A stretch of 42,104 nt of DNA from Romboutsia maritimum (GCF_002251085.2 NZ_NOJZ02000021.1:1-42104); one strand, 5' to 3'. Shown: positions 9,817 through 18,790, counted from the first letter of the stretch. The notes: a model not told the origin generated them from the sequence alone. Program-made: numbers and translations.

Positions 9817-11202
9817 CTATAGTTTCTTAAAGCTAACCTTTAAGACTTCTTTTGTTTCTGAGTCAATTTTATAATTTTCACTTTCTTTATAATCCCCTAC
9901 ACAAATTATACCTTGGTCATCTTTAATTATAGGCACTTTGCATCTATCTTCTCTTGGGATTTTTAAATCTATAAATAAGTCTTTAATTTTTTTACTTCCT
10001 ACAGAAAGCTTTATTTTATCTCCTGGCTCTCTATTTCTTATAATTATACCTCCTTTTATCTTATTAAAATCAAACTTTTTAGATGATTTATCAACCTTTA
10101 TACTTTTGTATCTCTCTATACTCATTGTTTTGGTTTCAATAATAACACCTAATTCTTTAATTTTTATAAATCCATTACTAGGTATATTATAGCAAAAATC
10201 TATTTCTTCATTAACTATTTCTTTAGTAGTTAATATTATACTATTCTTTTTTCTATAAGCAAACACGCCTCTTGGTAAATTTATCATTTTATCTATTTTT
10301 GAATCAGATTCTAATTCTATAATATCTTCTATATGCTTTTGATCTATAAAATTAGTATCTCCAAGTATATGTTTTATACTATTTCTAAAAATTCTTACCT
10401 TTACTGCATTATGTAGAGTAATATATTTTGATAATTCAATTTCAACTGCATCTTTACTCTTTTTAGAAATTTCATCAAATTTTATTAATGCTTCTTTCTC
10501 TATGTAATCGCTATCACATTTTAAACTATTACTCATTCTCACTATAGATTCTATTACATTAGAGTTAAAATTATCCTTCATATATGGCAGAAGTTGTAAT
10601 CTAATTTTATTTCTAGTATATATACTTTCTAAATTTGTTTTATCTATTCTTGGCTTTAAATTAAATTGTTCACAATATGCTTCTATATCTTCTCTTTGTA
10701 TATCTAAAATAGGTCTAATTATAACACCATCTCTTATATACTCTATTCCGCGCAATCCTTGAAGACCTGTTCCTCTCATTATACGCATCAAAACAGTTTC
10801 CGCTTGATCATTTAGATTATGAGCTATCGCAATTTTATTAGATTTTGTTTTTTTCTTAATTTCATCAAACATGTTGTATCTAAGAGTTCTAGCCCCCTCT
10901 TCTAAAGATACCCCTTTTTTTTCACAATATTCAGGTACATTAATTGATTTAACAAAAAAGGTAATACCCATATCTTCACATATTTTAGAAACATACAAAG
11001 CATCCTTTTGGGCTTCTATTCCTCTTATTTGATGATTTAAATGAGCTGCATATACTTCTATATCCAATTCTTCTTTTAATCTATTTAATATATGTAACAG
11101 ACAAACTGAATCTGGCCCTCCAGATAAACCTAGTACAATTTTGTCGCCCTTTTCTATTAGATTATATTTATTTATCGTACTTCGTACTTTATCAAATATC
11201 AT
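9817..11202 (-). CDS. tilS: tRNA(Ile)-lysidine synthetase
   Basis: Modifies C34 of the AUA-reading tRNA-Ile to lysidine, which changes both its codon reading and its charging; it is usually essential. The 461 residues begin with an N-type ATP pyrophosphatase domain and its PP-loop SGGPDS (27-32), followed by a helical region and the C-terminal TilS domain (IKGGIIIRNREPGDKI, DLKIPREDRCKVPII). AGAGGG precedes the ATG. It lies directly upstream of ftsH, a common Firmicutes pair; the hpt gene often found between the two is absent. Confidence 0.95.
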   Translation of the reverse strand: MIFDKVRSTINKYNLIEKGDKIVLGLSGGPDSVCLLHILNRLKEELDIEVYAAHLNHQIRGIEAQKDALYVSKICEDMGITFFVKSINVPEYCEKKGVSLEEGARTLRYNMFDEIKKKTKSNKIAIAHNLNDQAETVLMRIMRGTGLQGLRGIEYIRDGVIIRPILDIQREDIEAYCEQFNLKPRIDKTNLESIYTRNKIRLQLLPYMKDNFNSNVIESIVRMSNSLKCDSDYIEKEALIKFDEISKKSKDAVEIELSKYITLHNAVKVRIFRNSIKHILGDTNFIDQKHIEDIIELESDSKIDKMINLPRGVFAYRKKNSIILTTKEIVNEEIDFCYNIPSNGFIKIKELGVIIETKTMSIERYKSIKVDKSSKKFDFNKIKGGIIIRNREPGDKIKLSVGSKKIKDLFIDLKIPREDRCKVPIIKDDQGIICVGDYKESENYKIDSETKEVLKVSFKKL

Positions 11203-11337
11203 AATTATCCCTCTTACATTTAGTTTTTATTAACTTTAAATTATAGTTTCTATAAAAAAACTATAAACCCTTGTACATTTTTTCAAAGCTATCAAAATTT
11301 AGTATAAATATAATAATACCAAATAAATTAAATAAAA
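11203..11337. other. Intergenic region upstream of tilS with an inverted repeat
   Basis: A perfect 9-bp inverted repeat (TTATAGTTT at 11241-11249, AAACTATAA at 11258-11266) lies about 40 nt before tilS on the minus strand. A TTGAAA further upstream could be a -35, but its spacing to TATAGT is poor. I claim no defined promoter here. Confidence 0.35.
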
Positions 11338-11355
11338 GGTAGTTTTTTCACTACC
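11338..11355 (-). terminator. Probable terminator after the DUF1934 gene
   Basis: GGTAGT and ACTACC arms around a 6-nt loop. On the minus strand they are followed by TTTT and a T-rich tail. The short stem makes it moderately convincing. Confidence 0.6.
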
Positions 11356-11406
11356 CCATATAAAATTTATATAACTACTTTTATAATACACTTTTTATAA
11401 TAAATA

Positions 11407-11820
11407 TTACATGATATTCTGTATATTTATTTGTATTTTATTTTTACCTTCGAAAATATCCATTATTTTTATATTATAATCTATGCTTAATTTTATATAA
11501 TCTTCTTTTATATTTATACTTAAATCTTTAGTGTCTGTTTCTATAATAAACAGACCTTGAGGTGTTGTATATTTAGTAACACTAGTCTTATCTTTTTTAA
11601 AAGTCATATTTGAATTTACTTGACCAAATCTTTTTATACTGATTTCTTCTTTAGAAATTTTTATAGTTGTTGTTGTTTCATTACTTTCCTCTACCTCTTT
11701 ATATACCACATATATATCTTCATTTTTTTTATATAACTTTCCTATAGCATCTACATCTATGATGTCTTTATCTCCTTTTTCATCATACTGTATTGTTCTT
11801 ATATTAACTTTTACATTCAC
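11407..11820 (-). CDS. DUF1934 family calycin-like beta-barrel protein
   Basis: A 137-residue protein of the DUF1934 (YwiB-like) family, predicted to form a small calycin-type beta-barrel; the function is unknown. It starts MNVKVNIRTIQYDEKGDKD, and the rest is rich in alternating beta-strand patterns, with no membrane segment or signal peptide. The start is a GTG with AGGAGG 10 nt upstream. That Shine-Dalgarno sequence directly follows the T-tract of the murI terminator. It is transcribed as murI and ddl but is probably a separate unit, enclosed by two terminators. Confidence 0.75.
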   Translation of the reverse strand: MNVKVNIRTIQYDEKGDKDIIDVDAIGKLYKKNEDIYVVYKEVEESNETTTTIKISKEEISIKRFGQVNSNMTFKKDKTSVTKYTTPQGLFIIETDTKDLSINIKEDYIKLSIDYNIKIMDIFEGKNKIQINIQNIM

Positions 11821-11842
11821 AGTAATTTTACCTCCTAAAAAG

Positions 11843-11875
11843 ATAAACTTTAGATATTTTCTACCTAAAGTTTAT
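11843..11875 (-). terminator. Terminator after murI, abutting the next ribosome-binding site
   Basis: An 11-bp perfect stem (ATAAACTTTAG and CTAAAGTTTAT), followed on the minus strand by CTTTTT and then at once by AGGAGG of the DUF1934 gene. Any transcript that reads through would keep this hairpin next to the ribosome-binding site. Confidence 0.8.
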
Positions 11876-11883
11876 TTTATCAA

Positions 11884-12693
11884 CTAATATTTGTATATTT
11901 CCACTTGTTTAATATCTCTTATTTCTTGTTTTAAAAATTCTTGTGCTATACTTGCAAACTTTTCAGGAATATCAGAAACATAATATTCATATATTGATTG
12001 ACTATCACCTGATTCTCTAAGTAAATCTTTTTCTTCTAATATCTTTTTTAAGTCAAGAGCTGTTTCCTTAGCAGGATTAACTAGTTTTATTTCTGTTCCT
12101 ACAAATTCTCCTATTGTTCTTTTTAATAAAGGATAATGTGTGCATCCCAAAACTAATGAATCTATATTTTGATCTTTTAATTCTTGCAGATATCTCTCTG
12201 CTGTTAAGTGTGCTATGTCTGTATTTGCCCAACCTTCTTCTACAATTGGTACAAATAATGGACATGCTTTATCTATTATTTTTATATCTTTATCTATTTT
12301 TCCTATTTCTAAATTATAAGCTTTCGAACTTATTGTTCCTTGAGTTCCTATAACTCCTACTATTTTATTTTTAGTAGAATATGCTGCAGTTCTTGCTCCA
12401 GCTTCTATAACACCTATTATAGGCAAATCATATTTATGATTTGCTTCCTTCAAAGACCTTGCAGTCGCTGTATTACAAGCTATAACTATAGCTTTTACAT
12501 TTTTAGAAATTAAAAAATTAATAGCTTGAAATGTATATTTTATTATAGTTTCTTTCGATCTCGGTCCATAAGGTACTCTCGCTGTATCTCCGAAATATAT
12601 GACATTTTCATTAGGAAGAACTTTATTTATAGCTTTTAAAACTGTTAATCCCCCTAACCCTGAATCAAATACTCCTATTGGTCTATTATTCAT
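11884..12693 (-). CDS. murI: Glutamate racemase
   Basis: Converts L-glutamate to D-glutamate for peptidoglycan synthesis, without a cofactor. The 269 residues contain the paired catalytic cysteines Cys73 in IACNTATA and Cys184 in GCTHYPLL, and the family start GVFDSGLGGLTVL. It lies 15 nt after ddl on the same strand, so two cell-wall precursor enzymes share a transcript, which ends at the hairpin just downstream. Confidence 0.97.
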   Translation of the reverse strand: MNNRPIGVFDSGLGGLTVLKAINKVLPNENVIYFGDTARVPYGPRSKETIIKYTFQAINFLISKNVKAIVIACNTATARSLKEANHKYDLPIIGVIEAGARTAAYSTKNKIVGVIGTQGTISSKAYNLEIGKIDKDIKIIDKACPLFVPIVEEGWANTDIAHLTAERYLQELKDQNIDSLVLGCTHYPLLKRTIGEFVGTEIKLVNPAKETALDLKKILEEKDLLRESGDSQSIYEYYVSDIPEKFASIAQEFLKQEIRDIKQVEIYKY

Positions 12694-12708
12694 GTTATAA
12701 CACCTACT

Positions 12709-13776
12709 TTACTTTCTTGAATCTAATGCTAAATCTATAAGTTTATCTATTAAATCAGCATAATCTAAACCTGTAGCTTCCCACATTTTAGGATACATAC
12801 TTATATTAGTAAATCCAGGTAAAGTATTTATTTCATTTATAAATATTTCACCTGATTTTTTATCTATAAAGAAATCAACTCTAGAAAGACCTTTTCCATC
12901 TATTCCTTTAAATGCCTTTACTGCCATATTTCTTATATCTTCCATAGATTTAGAATCTATATTAGCAGGTATCTCATAAGTTGATGTACCATTTATATAT
13001 TTATCTTCATAATCATAAAAATCTTTTGCTGGTTTTATTTCTCCTGCTATAGATGCCTTTACATCTTCATTACCTAATACTGCAACTTCTATCTCTCTAG
13101 CATCTATACCTTGCTCTAAAACTATTCTAGAGTCATATTTTAAAGCTTCGTTTATTCCCTCTAAAAGTTCTTTTCTATCATTTGCTTTAGATATACCTAC
13201 ACTTGAACCTAAATTTGCTGGTTTTACGAAAATAGGATAATTTAATTCGTCTTCAATTGAATCTAATTCTTTTTCTGATTCTTTATTGAATACCCATCTG
13301 TTTGTATCAGTGTAATTTACTTGAGGTAACCCTAATTGAGTAAATACTTTTTTACAAATTAGCTTATCCATACCTACACTAGAAGCTAAAACACCACATC
13401 CTACATATGGTATTTGACTTATCTCGAAAAGACCTTGTATAGTTCCATCTTCTCCATAAGGTCCATGTAAAACTGGGAAAAGTACATCTAATTTTTCAAT
13501 ATGACCATCTTCAAATAATAATCCAACCTCTTTATTCCCCATAGGCACTAAATTAATTTCCACATTTAAATTTGCTAAATTAACCCACTTACCATTTCTT
13601 ATATTTTCTTCAGTACCTTCATAGTACATCCATTTTCCATCTTTTGTTATCCCTATAGTAAAAACATTATATTTTTCTTTATTTATATGTTTATATATCG
13701 AAGCTGTTGATAGCAACGAAACCTCATGTTCTCCTGATTTTCCACCGAATATTAAAGCCACATTTAGTTTATTCAT
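12709..13776 (-). CDS. ddl: D-alanine--D-alanine ligase
   Basis: Joins two D-alanines with ATP for the peptidoglycan stem peptide. The 355-residue protein is an ATP-grasp enzyme with GGKSGEHEVS (11-20), HGPYGEDGT, VKPANLGSSVGISK and the metal-binding FINEINTLPGFT near the C-terminus. It is the first gene of the ddl-murI pair. The intergenic region before it holds the terminator of the sleB-like gene and should hold its promoter, although only a TATAAT-like -10 is evident. Confidence 0.97.
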   Translation of the reverse strand: MNKLNVALIFGGKSGEHEVSLLSTASIYKHINKEKYNVFTIGITKDGKWMYYEGTEENIRNGKWVNLANLNVEINLVPMGNKEVGLLFEDGHIEKLDVLFPVLHGPYGEDGTIQGLFEISQIPYVGCGVLASSVGMDKLICKKVFTQLGLPQVNYTDTNRWVFNKESEKELDSIEDELNYPIFVKPANLGSSVGISKANDRKELLEGINEALKYDSRIVLEQGIDAREIEVAVLGNEDVKASIAGEIKPAKDFYDYEDKYINGTSTYEIPANIDSKSMEDIRNMAVKAFKGIDGKGLSRVDFFIDKKSGEIFINEINTLPGFTNISMYPKMWEATGLDYADLIDKLIDLALDSRK

Positions 13777-13869
13777 CTTTATGTCACCCTTCTGCTAAAT
13801 ATTTTATCTCAAATATTATATGAATTTTGTTATCTAAGTGATTATTATAGTTTATTTTCAATAAAAAAT

Positions 13870-13889
13870 AAAGGAGCAAAAGCTCCTTT
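13870..13889 (-). terminator. Terminator after the sleB-like gene
   Basis: A perfect 8-bp stem AAAGGAGC/GCTCCTTT with an AAAA loop, followed by a T-rich run on the minus strand. It ends the spoIIR-sleB unit. Confidence 0.85.
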
Positions 13890-13918
13890 ACCTATAATTT
13901 TCCGTAATGTATTTTTAA

Positions 13919-14437
13919 CTATTTAGCAAACACATGATTTCCTATTCTTACATGAGGATCTAAAGTTTTTATCCACTGACATGTGGCTATCTCAGGATTC
14001 CAAAAATATACAGCTCTCTTAGTTGGATCTTGACCGTATAAAGCTTCCTGTGCTGCTTTATATGCTGATTCTGTAGGTTTCATATTTATTGAACCATCAT
14101 TCACAACTGAAAAAGCATTTCTTTGATATATAACGTCTTCTATAGAATTTGGAAATCTAGGATCTATAACCCTATTTATTACAACTGCTGCTACCGCTAC
14201 TTGACCTTCATAGGTTTCTCCTCTAGCTTCTCCTGTAACTAATTTTGACAATAGTAGCAACTCTTCATTAGTTAAATGTATTACTTCTTTTCTTCGCTCT
14301 TTTGTTGATTTTGATTGAGCTGTTGGTACTATATCGTAATCATTTACACCATTATCTTCTGCTAACACAATTTCTGTAGGAATAAAAACGTAAGTTAAAA
14401 CTAATAAGGTAACTATAAATTTACAGCACCTCTCCAT
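13919..14437 (-). CDS. SleB-type cell wall hydrolase (Hydrolase_2), exported
   Basis: A predicted spore-cortex or cell-wall lytic enzyme. The 172 residues have a signal peptide (about 1-26, MERCCKFIVTLLVLTYVFIP) and a Hydrolase_2 domain (about 55-172) with the catalytic-region motif GEARGE (Glu70) and NRVIDPRFPNSIEDV. It lacks the N-terminal peptidoglycan-binding domain of Bacillus SleB, so it is a short form. The ATG at 14437 is preferred, with AAAGGAG 11 nt upstream; the in-frame GTG at 14449 touches that Shine-Dalgarno sequence. Only 34 nt separate it from spoIIR, so the two are probably co-transcribed. Confidence 0.88.
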   Translation of the reverse strand: MERCCKFIVTLLVLTYVFIPTEIVLAEDNGVNDYDIVPTAQSKSTKERRKEVIHLTNEELLLLSKLVTGEARGETYEGQVAVAAVVINRVIDPRFPNSIEDVIYQRNAFSVVNDGSINMKPTESAYKAAQEALYGQDPTKRAVYFWNPEIATCQWIKTLDPHVRIGNHVFAK

Positions 14438-14471
14438 AGTTAAAGTCACTCCTTTATGATTCTTAATTTAT

Positions 14472-15122
14472 CTAGAATATTTCTTTTATTATCTCCACTA
14501 TTTTAAATTTAATTTTTATTTTACTAGATTGTTTTGAAGTTTTTTGTGATATTAAATCATATTCCTCCTTAGTTAAAACAGATTTTAACTTTTCGTCTGT
14601 TGCCTTATCTATTACACCATTGTTTTCATCTACAAAGCATAATGGTGGAAACATAACACACCACCAATTCTTTCCCTCACCTTTACCTATTACTATTTTT
14701 AATGCTTTATATTCTCCTGATGGTAGGACAATATTAGAATATTGCTTTGTAGGAAAATTGCTATATTTTATTCCTACCTTTACGTCATAATTATATCCAT
14801 TTTCAGAAATAATATTTTTACTTATTTTTTCCAAATTATCATATTCATGTTTTATGATAGTTTCACTTTCTTTTATACTAGAAGATTTTGATAGTTTTGG
14901 TTGTAAATATTTTATAACTTCATCTCTTACTTTTAACTTTAATTCTTGGTCTTCTTCTGAATCACTATTAGCTATTACATGAAATCTTATTAATTTATCT
15001 TTATAATTACTAGATATATCATCTATTTTTTTCACTTCACTATTTACACATATTGTCATTATTGATAAAACTGATATTAAGCTTAAAATTAAAACCGTTA
15101 ATCTAATTTTTATCCTTTTCAT
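14472..15122 (-). CDS. spoIIR: Stage II sporulation protein R
   Basis: A signalling protein secreted from the forespore that triggers SpoIIGA to process pro-sigma-E in the mother cell. The 216 residues start with a basic and hydrophobic export signal (about 1-26). The family core has LIRFHVIANSDSEEDQ and GKNWWCVMFPPLCF. The gene is the expected neighbour of the SleB-like gene and lies close to ispE, sipL and yabG. A sigma-F-like promoter lies upstream, in keeping with its known forespore expression. Confidence 0.95.
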   Translation of the reverse strand: MKRIKIRLTVLILSLISVLSIMTICVNSEVKKIDDISSNYKDKLIRFHVIANSDSEEDQELKLKVRDEVIKYLQPKLSKSSSIKESETIIKHEYDNLEKISKNIISENGYNYDVKVGIKYSNFPTKQYSNIVLPSGEYKALKIVIGKGEGKNWWCVMFPPLCFVDENNGVIDKATDEKLKSVLTKEEYDLISQKTSKQSSKIKIKFKIVEIIKEIF

Positions 15123-15137
15123 TTTAATTTATCCCCC

Positions 15138-15157
15138 CAAGATATTTTTATATCTTG
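15138..15157 (-). promoter_or_regulatory. Hairpin in the spoIIR leader before the ribosome-binding site
   Basis: A perfect 8-bp stem CAAGATAT/ATATCTTG with a 4-nt loop, immediately followed by the GGGGGG Shine-Dalgarno run. No T-run follows, so it is not a terminator; it may affect ribosome access or RNA stability. Confidence 0.45.
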
Positions 15158-15185
15158 ATTATTTCCAATACGTATTTATTTATAC
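15158..15185 (-). promoter_or_regulatory. Candidate sigma-F promoter of spoIIR
   Basis: On the minus strand there is GTATA (15181-15185), 14 nt, then GGAAATAAT (15158-15166). The second element matches the GGnnAnAnT pattern of sigma-F -10 elements exactly. spoIIR is sigma-F-dependent in Bacillus and C. difficile. Confidence 0.6.
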
Positions 15186-15197
15186 AAATCCATAAAA

Positions 15198-15220
15198 AAA
15201 AGAAGGCTCCACCTTCTTTT
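15198..15220 (-). terminator. Terminator after the GntR gene
   Basis: A 9-bp stem AAAAGAAGG/CCTTCTTTT with a 5-nt loop and an eight-T tail on the minus strand. It overlaps the stop codon of the regulator and isolates spoIIR from ispE-gntR transcription. Confidence 0.88.
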
Positions 15221-15899
15221 ACAATTCTTTATTATTCATAGCTCTCTCTATCATAAACTGTTCAGCTTTTTCTATATGCTCAGTTGCATATTTTTGAGCT
15301 AATTCACTGTCTCCAGATATTATAGCATCCAATATATTTTTGTGTTCCTCTATTATACTTACAGATGAATCATAATCAGATATATAAGTTACTCTAAATC
15401 TATAAACTTGTTCCCATAAAGTATTTATTAGCTGATGCAATTTCTTATTATTAGTAGCTTTAAATATACATTCATGGAATTCAACATCTTTTTTTAATAA
15501 AGTATCTATATCTGCTTCTATAGTACTTGTATTAAATTCCTCAGATATTCTTTTTAACTCTTCTATACCTTCTTCACTTATTCTTTCCGCTGCTAGAGAT
15601 GCTGATAAGCCTTCTAAACTAGCTCTAACCTCTAACACGTCTATTATATCTTTTAAAGACATATTAGCTACATATGCACCTTTTCTTGGCAACATAACTA
15701 CTAATCCTTCTAGTTCTAGTTTTCTTATCGCTTCTCTAACTGGTGTCCTACTTACGCCTAATTGCTCCGCTAATTGAACTTCCATTAACCTTTGACCTGG
15801 TCTTAACTTTCCTTCTAATATAGCTTCTCTTAAATTTTCAAATACGACATCTCTTAATGGTTTATAATCGTCTAAATTTAATTTCGTCAAATTATCCAT
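15219..15899 (-). CDS. GntR family regulator, FadR subfamily (FCD domain)
   Basis: A DNA-binding regulator of unknown ligand. The N-terminal winged HTH (about residues 10-70) contains LAEQLGVSRTPVREAIRKLE, and the C-terminal all-helical FCD ligand domain contains the usual metal-site pattern (DVEFHECIF, EEHKNILDAI). The chosen ATG at 15899 has AAGGAG upstream and gives 226 residues; it overlaps the ispE stop by 8 nt, so the two are translationally coupled. The longer in-frame ORF from 15935 has no good ribosome-binding site. The position after ispE resembles that of purR in Bacillus, but the families are unrelated. Confidence 0.92.
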   Translation of the reverse strand: MDNLTKLNLDDYKPLRDVVFENLREAILEGKLRPGQRLMEVQLAEQLGVSRTPVREAIRKLELEGLVVMLPRKGAYVANMSLKDIIDVLEVRASLEGLSASLAAERISEEGIEELKRISEEFNTSTIEADIDTLLKKDVEFHECIFKATNNKKLHQLINTLWEQVYRFRVTYISDYDSSVSIIEEHKNILDAIISGDSELAQKYATEHIEKAEQFMIERAMNNKEL

Positions 15900-16773
15900 T
15901 AATCTCGACTCCTTCCTCACTACTACTAACAACATACACTTGATTATATTTTTTTAGCAGTTCCTTTTTTCCTTTTAATGCATCGTCCCTATTATCATAC
16001 AATCCAAAAACTGTTGGACCACTACCACTCATCATAGATCCTAAAGCATTATTTTCCATCATTATTTTCTTAATTTCATCTATTTCCCTATTATTCTTAA
16101 TCGTAACACTTTCAAGTACATTAACCATATGTTTTGCAACAGACTTTACATCTTTGTTTTTAAGCATTTCTAATAAATACTTGTTATCTGGTCTATATTG
16201 AATGTTATCTAAATCTAGGCTTTCATAAACCTTTTTCGTTGAAATAAATAAATCAGGTTTGCATATTAATATACTTGTTTCTTCTGGCAATCCTATGATA
16301 GGAGTAAGTTTTTCACCTATTCCTTGAGCAAGAGCAGCTTTTCCCGAAATACAAAATGGTACGTCTGCACCTAGATTTAACCCTATTTTTTGTAATTCTA
16401 GTTCTGATAAACCTAAGTTCCATATCTTATTAAGACCTACTAAAATTGCAGCTGCATTAGAGCTTCCCCCTGCCATACCTGCTGCTATAGGAATATTTTT
16501 TTGTATAAATACCTCTACTCCCTTATTTATATTAAATTTATTTTTTAATAAATTAATGGCCTTAAAAACAATATTTTCTTCATTTAGTGGTATATCTACA
16601 CTATTACTTTTTATAACTACATCTTCTGATTCTAGTTCTTTTATTTTTATAAAATCATATAAATCAACGGTCTGCATTATCATCTCGACTAAATGATATC
16701 CATCTTGTCTCTTTCCTAGCACATCTATTGATAAATTTATTTTAGCTCTGCTTTTTAATTCTATAGAATTCAT
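15892..16773 (-). CDS. ispE: 4-diphosphocytidyl-2-C-methyl-D-erythritol kinase
   Basis: A GHMP-family kinase of the non-mevalonate isoprenoid pathway. The 293 residues show the N-terminal RAKINLSIDVLG with catalytic Lys11, the ATP loop PIAAGMAGGSSNAAA (95-109), catalytic Asp137 in GADVPF, and the C-terminal GSGPTVFG. The ATG at 16773 has AAGGAGG 6 nt upstream; the longer ORF from 16818 is not supported. It is followed by, and overlaps, the GntR gene. The ispE position near veg, sipL and yabG is conserved in spore formers. Confidence 0.96.
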   Translation of the reverse strand: MNSIELKSRAKINLSIDVLGKRQDGYHLVEMIMQTVDLYDFIKIKELESEDVVIKSNSVDIPLNEENIVFKAINLLKNKFNINKGVEVFIQKNIPIAAGMAGGSSNAAAILVGLNKIWNLGLSELELQKIGLNLGADVPFCISGKAALAQGIGEKLTPIIGLPEETSILICKPDLFISTKKVYESLDLDNIQYRPDNKYLLEMLKNKDVKSVAKHMVNVLESVTIKNNREIDEIKKIMMENNALGSMMSGSGPTVFGLYDNRDDALKGKKELLKKYNQVYVVSSSEEGVEING

Positions 16774-16835
16774 ATTAGCCTCCTTGTATATAGTATAATG
16801 CATTTTAACTATAAACATTATACTACAAAAAATAA

Positions 16836-16865
16836 AATAATAGGGGATTAGAATCCCCTATTATT
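16836..16865 (-). terminator. Terminator after sipL
   Basis: A long near-perfect palindrome, AATAATAGGGGATT and AATCCCCTATTATT, with a T-rich tail on the minus strand. It is one of the strongest hairpins in the window. Confidence 0.88.
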
Positions 16866-16881
16866 CATTTTTATGAAATAT

Positions 16882-18432
16882 TTAGTCTACTAAAACTACT
16901 TTTTTTTCTAAAATTAAGCATTTGCCAGGTTTAAGAGGTTCATCAATTTTAATTTCATTCAACTCTGCAACTTCATCTTCTGTAGTATTATATTTTTTAG
17001 CTATATTCCAAAGAGATTCTCCCTCTTTGCATATATATACTATTATACTTGGAGCCTTAGTTAAGTCGTATTCACCTTGATCTTCGCCCTTTATTATAAA
17101 ACTTTCTGATTTTTTATCAATTGCTTCAGTGAATCTCTTCACTTTTATATTAACGTCAATTTGATCTCTATTTAAATCAACTTCCACTTTTTCAATACAT
17201 GCTGTATTAAATACAGTTGATGTTTCTGTTAAATTATCTATCGTAATATCATGTTCAAAAGGTATCTCTTCACTTAATTTATATACTAATCTTAATCCTT
17301 CAACTGGAATATATAATATATCAATTTTTATTATTCCCTGTATTACACTCTTGTCTTCTTCTATATATGCATTTTCTATAGATATAGATGGACAAACACT
17401 AACTATATCTTTAATTTGTATGTCATCATTATCATTTCTTATAGATTCTCTAACTACAAAGCTCTCTGTTGTACTACTTAGTGCTTTATTTAATCCTATT
17501 AGCTTATGATCAAATTTTATAATTTTTTGTGGTGAATATGCATCTTGCAAAACTTCTCTTGTAATTTCATCTGTAACTTTAACTTTACAACATATAGTGC
17601 TATCTATTTCAAGTAGACCTGTATTATTATCATTATTTTGTTTAAATACATAATTAAAATCTGCTATAGATAATAAAGTTTCTTCTGTCATGCCATCACA
17701 AACACCAGGAACTTCTATAAACTGAGTAAACTCTATTCCCACTTTATCTAACTCTACTAAATCTCCATCGTATGTACATGCCAATGGATTTATCTCTAAA
17801 ACTCCACCTATTATAACTTTATTATCAGCAACTCTACTTTCTTTTATTTTTGCATATGGATTTAAACTTATTATCGATTGAACTTCTTCTGTATTTATAG
17901 TTATAGTATCTCTAATTACACTTTCTGATTTTTCTATACCTACAATATCTTGAAAACAAATTTCTTTTCTATGCTTTTGAATTCCTTCTACTTGAGATAC
18001 ATCTTTTACTATATCTAATCTTTGTTTATCAAATAGACTACCTCTTATATTCATAAGAGCTCCTACTCTGATTTTTCTTTCGTTTAATATAGTACAGTCC
18101 ATATGCTCTATTTCTGGAAATAACATGTATTCCATATCTTGAACTATATTTTCTTTTTCTATGACTTCATTTATGTCTATTTTTCCATTCACATTAGAAA
18201 CTGTATTCTTATCATCTGTAATATAAATTACATTGTAGTTAAAACTTCCTCTACAAAGTATTTTTCCTTCTGTTATCTCTATTTTCTTTAGAGCTATGTA
18301 CCCTTCTGTTTTTACAATATCATATACATCTGACTTTTTGTCTGGTACAACCGCCTCTGTCTCAATAAATGTTTGGAATTTACCAAAGTCTATTCTATTA
18401 TCAACTTTAATTACATCTTTAATTAGTTCCAT
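16882..18432 (-). CDS. sipL: SipL-like spore coat morphogenetic protein (SPOCS domains + LysM)
   Basis: Probable partner of SpoIVA in placing the coat around the forespore. The 516 residues carry repeated SPOCS/DUF3794 domains through most of the length and one LysM at the C-terminus (about 465-509; EGESLWNIAKKYNTTEDEV). Length, order and the position between ispE and veg-yabG all match C. difficile SipL (CD3567), which binds SpoIVA through its LysM domain. There is no signal peptide, which fits a mother-cell protein. A sigma-E promoter would be expected, but I cannot point to a clear one in the 90-nt gap upstream. Confidence 0.88.
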   Translation of the reverse strand: MELIKDVIKVDNRIDFGKFQTFIETEAVVPDKKSDVYDIVKTEGYIALKKIEITEGKILCRGSFNYNVIYITDDKNTVSNVNGKIDINEVIEKENIVQDMEYMLFPEIEHMDCTILNERKIRVGALMNIRGSLFDKQRLDIVKDVSQVEGIQKHRKEICFQDIVGIEKSESVIRDTITINTEEVQSIISLNPYAKIKESRVADNKVIIGGVLEINPLACTYDGDLVELDKVGIEFTQFIEVPGVCDGMTEETLLSIADFNYVFKQNNDNNTGLLEIDSTICCKVKVTDEITREVLQDAYSPQKIIKFDHKLIGLNKALSSTTESFVVRESIRNDNDDIQIKDIVSVCPSISIENAYIEEDKSVIQGIIKIDILYIPVEGLRLVYKLSEEIPFEHDITIDNLTETSTVFNTACIEKVEVDLNRDQIDVNIKVKRFTEAIDKKSESFIIKGEDQGEYDLTKAPSIIVYICKEGESLWNIAKKYNTTEDEVAELNEIKIDEPLKPGKCLILEKKVVLVD

Positions 18433-18492
18433 ACTTGCCCCCCTCTACAAAATAAAAATATCACACTATATTTATATTTAAATGGACAAAAA

Positions 18493-18525
18493 AAAATTAC
18501 ACCTATTTTTAATAGGTATAATTTT
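18493..18525 (-). terminator. Terminator after veg
   Basis: A stem of 15 positions with one C-A mismatch and a TTT loop (left arm 18493-18507, right arm 18511-18525). The minus-strand tail is T-rich. It overlaps the veg stop codon. Confidence 0.82.
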
Positions 18526-18790
18526 AACTTACATGTAATTTATTTTGATCTTTAAAAACTTGCAATTTTACATTAGCTGTTAATAAGTCTGAGTAACTAT
18601 AAGATACTCTTGAATATCCATTAGTCTCATCATCTAATTTTACAACAAACACGCTAGGATAAACTTTTTCTAGTATCCCTTTTTTTGTAATAATCTGCTT
18701 TCTTCCCTTATTTGCCTTTAGTAATATCTTTTTTCCTAAATGTCTTTGTAAACTTTGTCTTATTTTATCTAAGGTCTGAACAGTAGCCAT
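18524..18790 (-). CDS. veg: Veg protein (biofilm/sporulation-associated)
   Basis: A conserved 88-residue Firmicutes protein; Bacillus Veg stimulates biofilm matrix genes and is very strongly transcribed. The sequence shows the Veg pattern GKKILLKANKGRKQIITKKG and YPSVFVVKLD, with an all-beta core. It lies between yabG and sipL, as expected. The leader is unusual in that a consensus promoter is flanked by a perfect inverted repeat (see the repeat at 18803-18861). It forms its own unit with its own terminator. Confidence 0.95.
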   Translation of the reverse strand: MATVQTLDKIRQSLQRHLGKKILLKANKGRKQIITKKGILEKVYPSVFVVKLDDETNGYSRVSYSYSDLLTANVKLQVFKDQNKLHVS

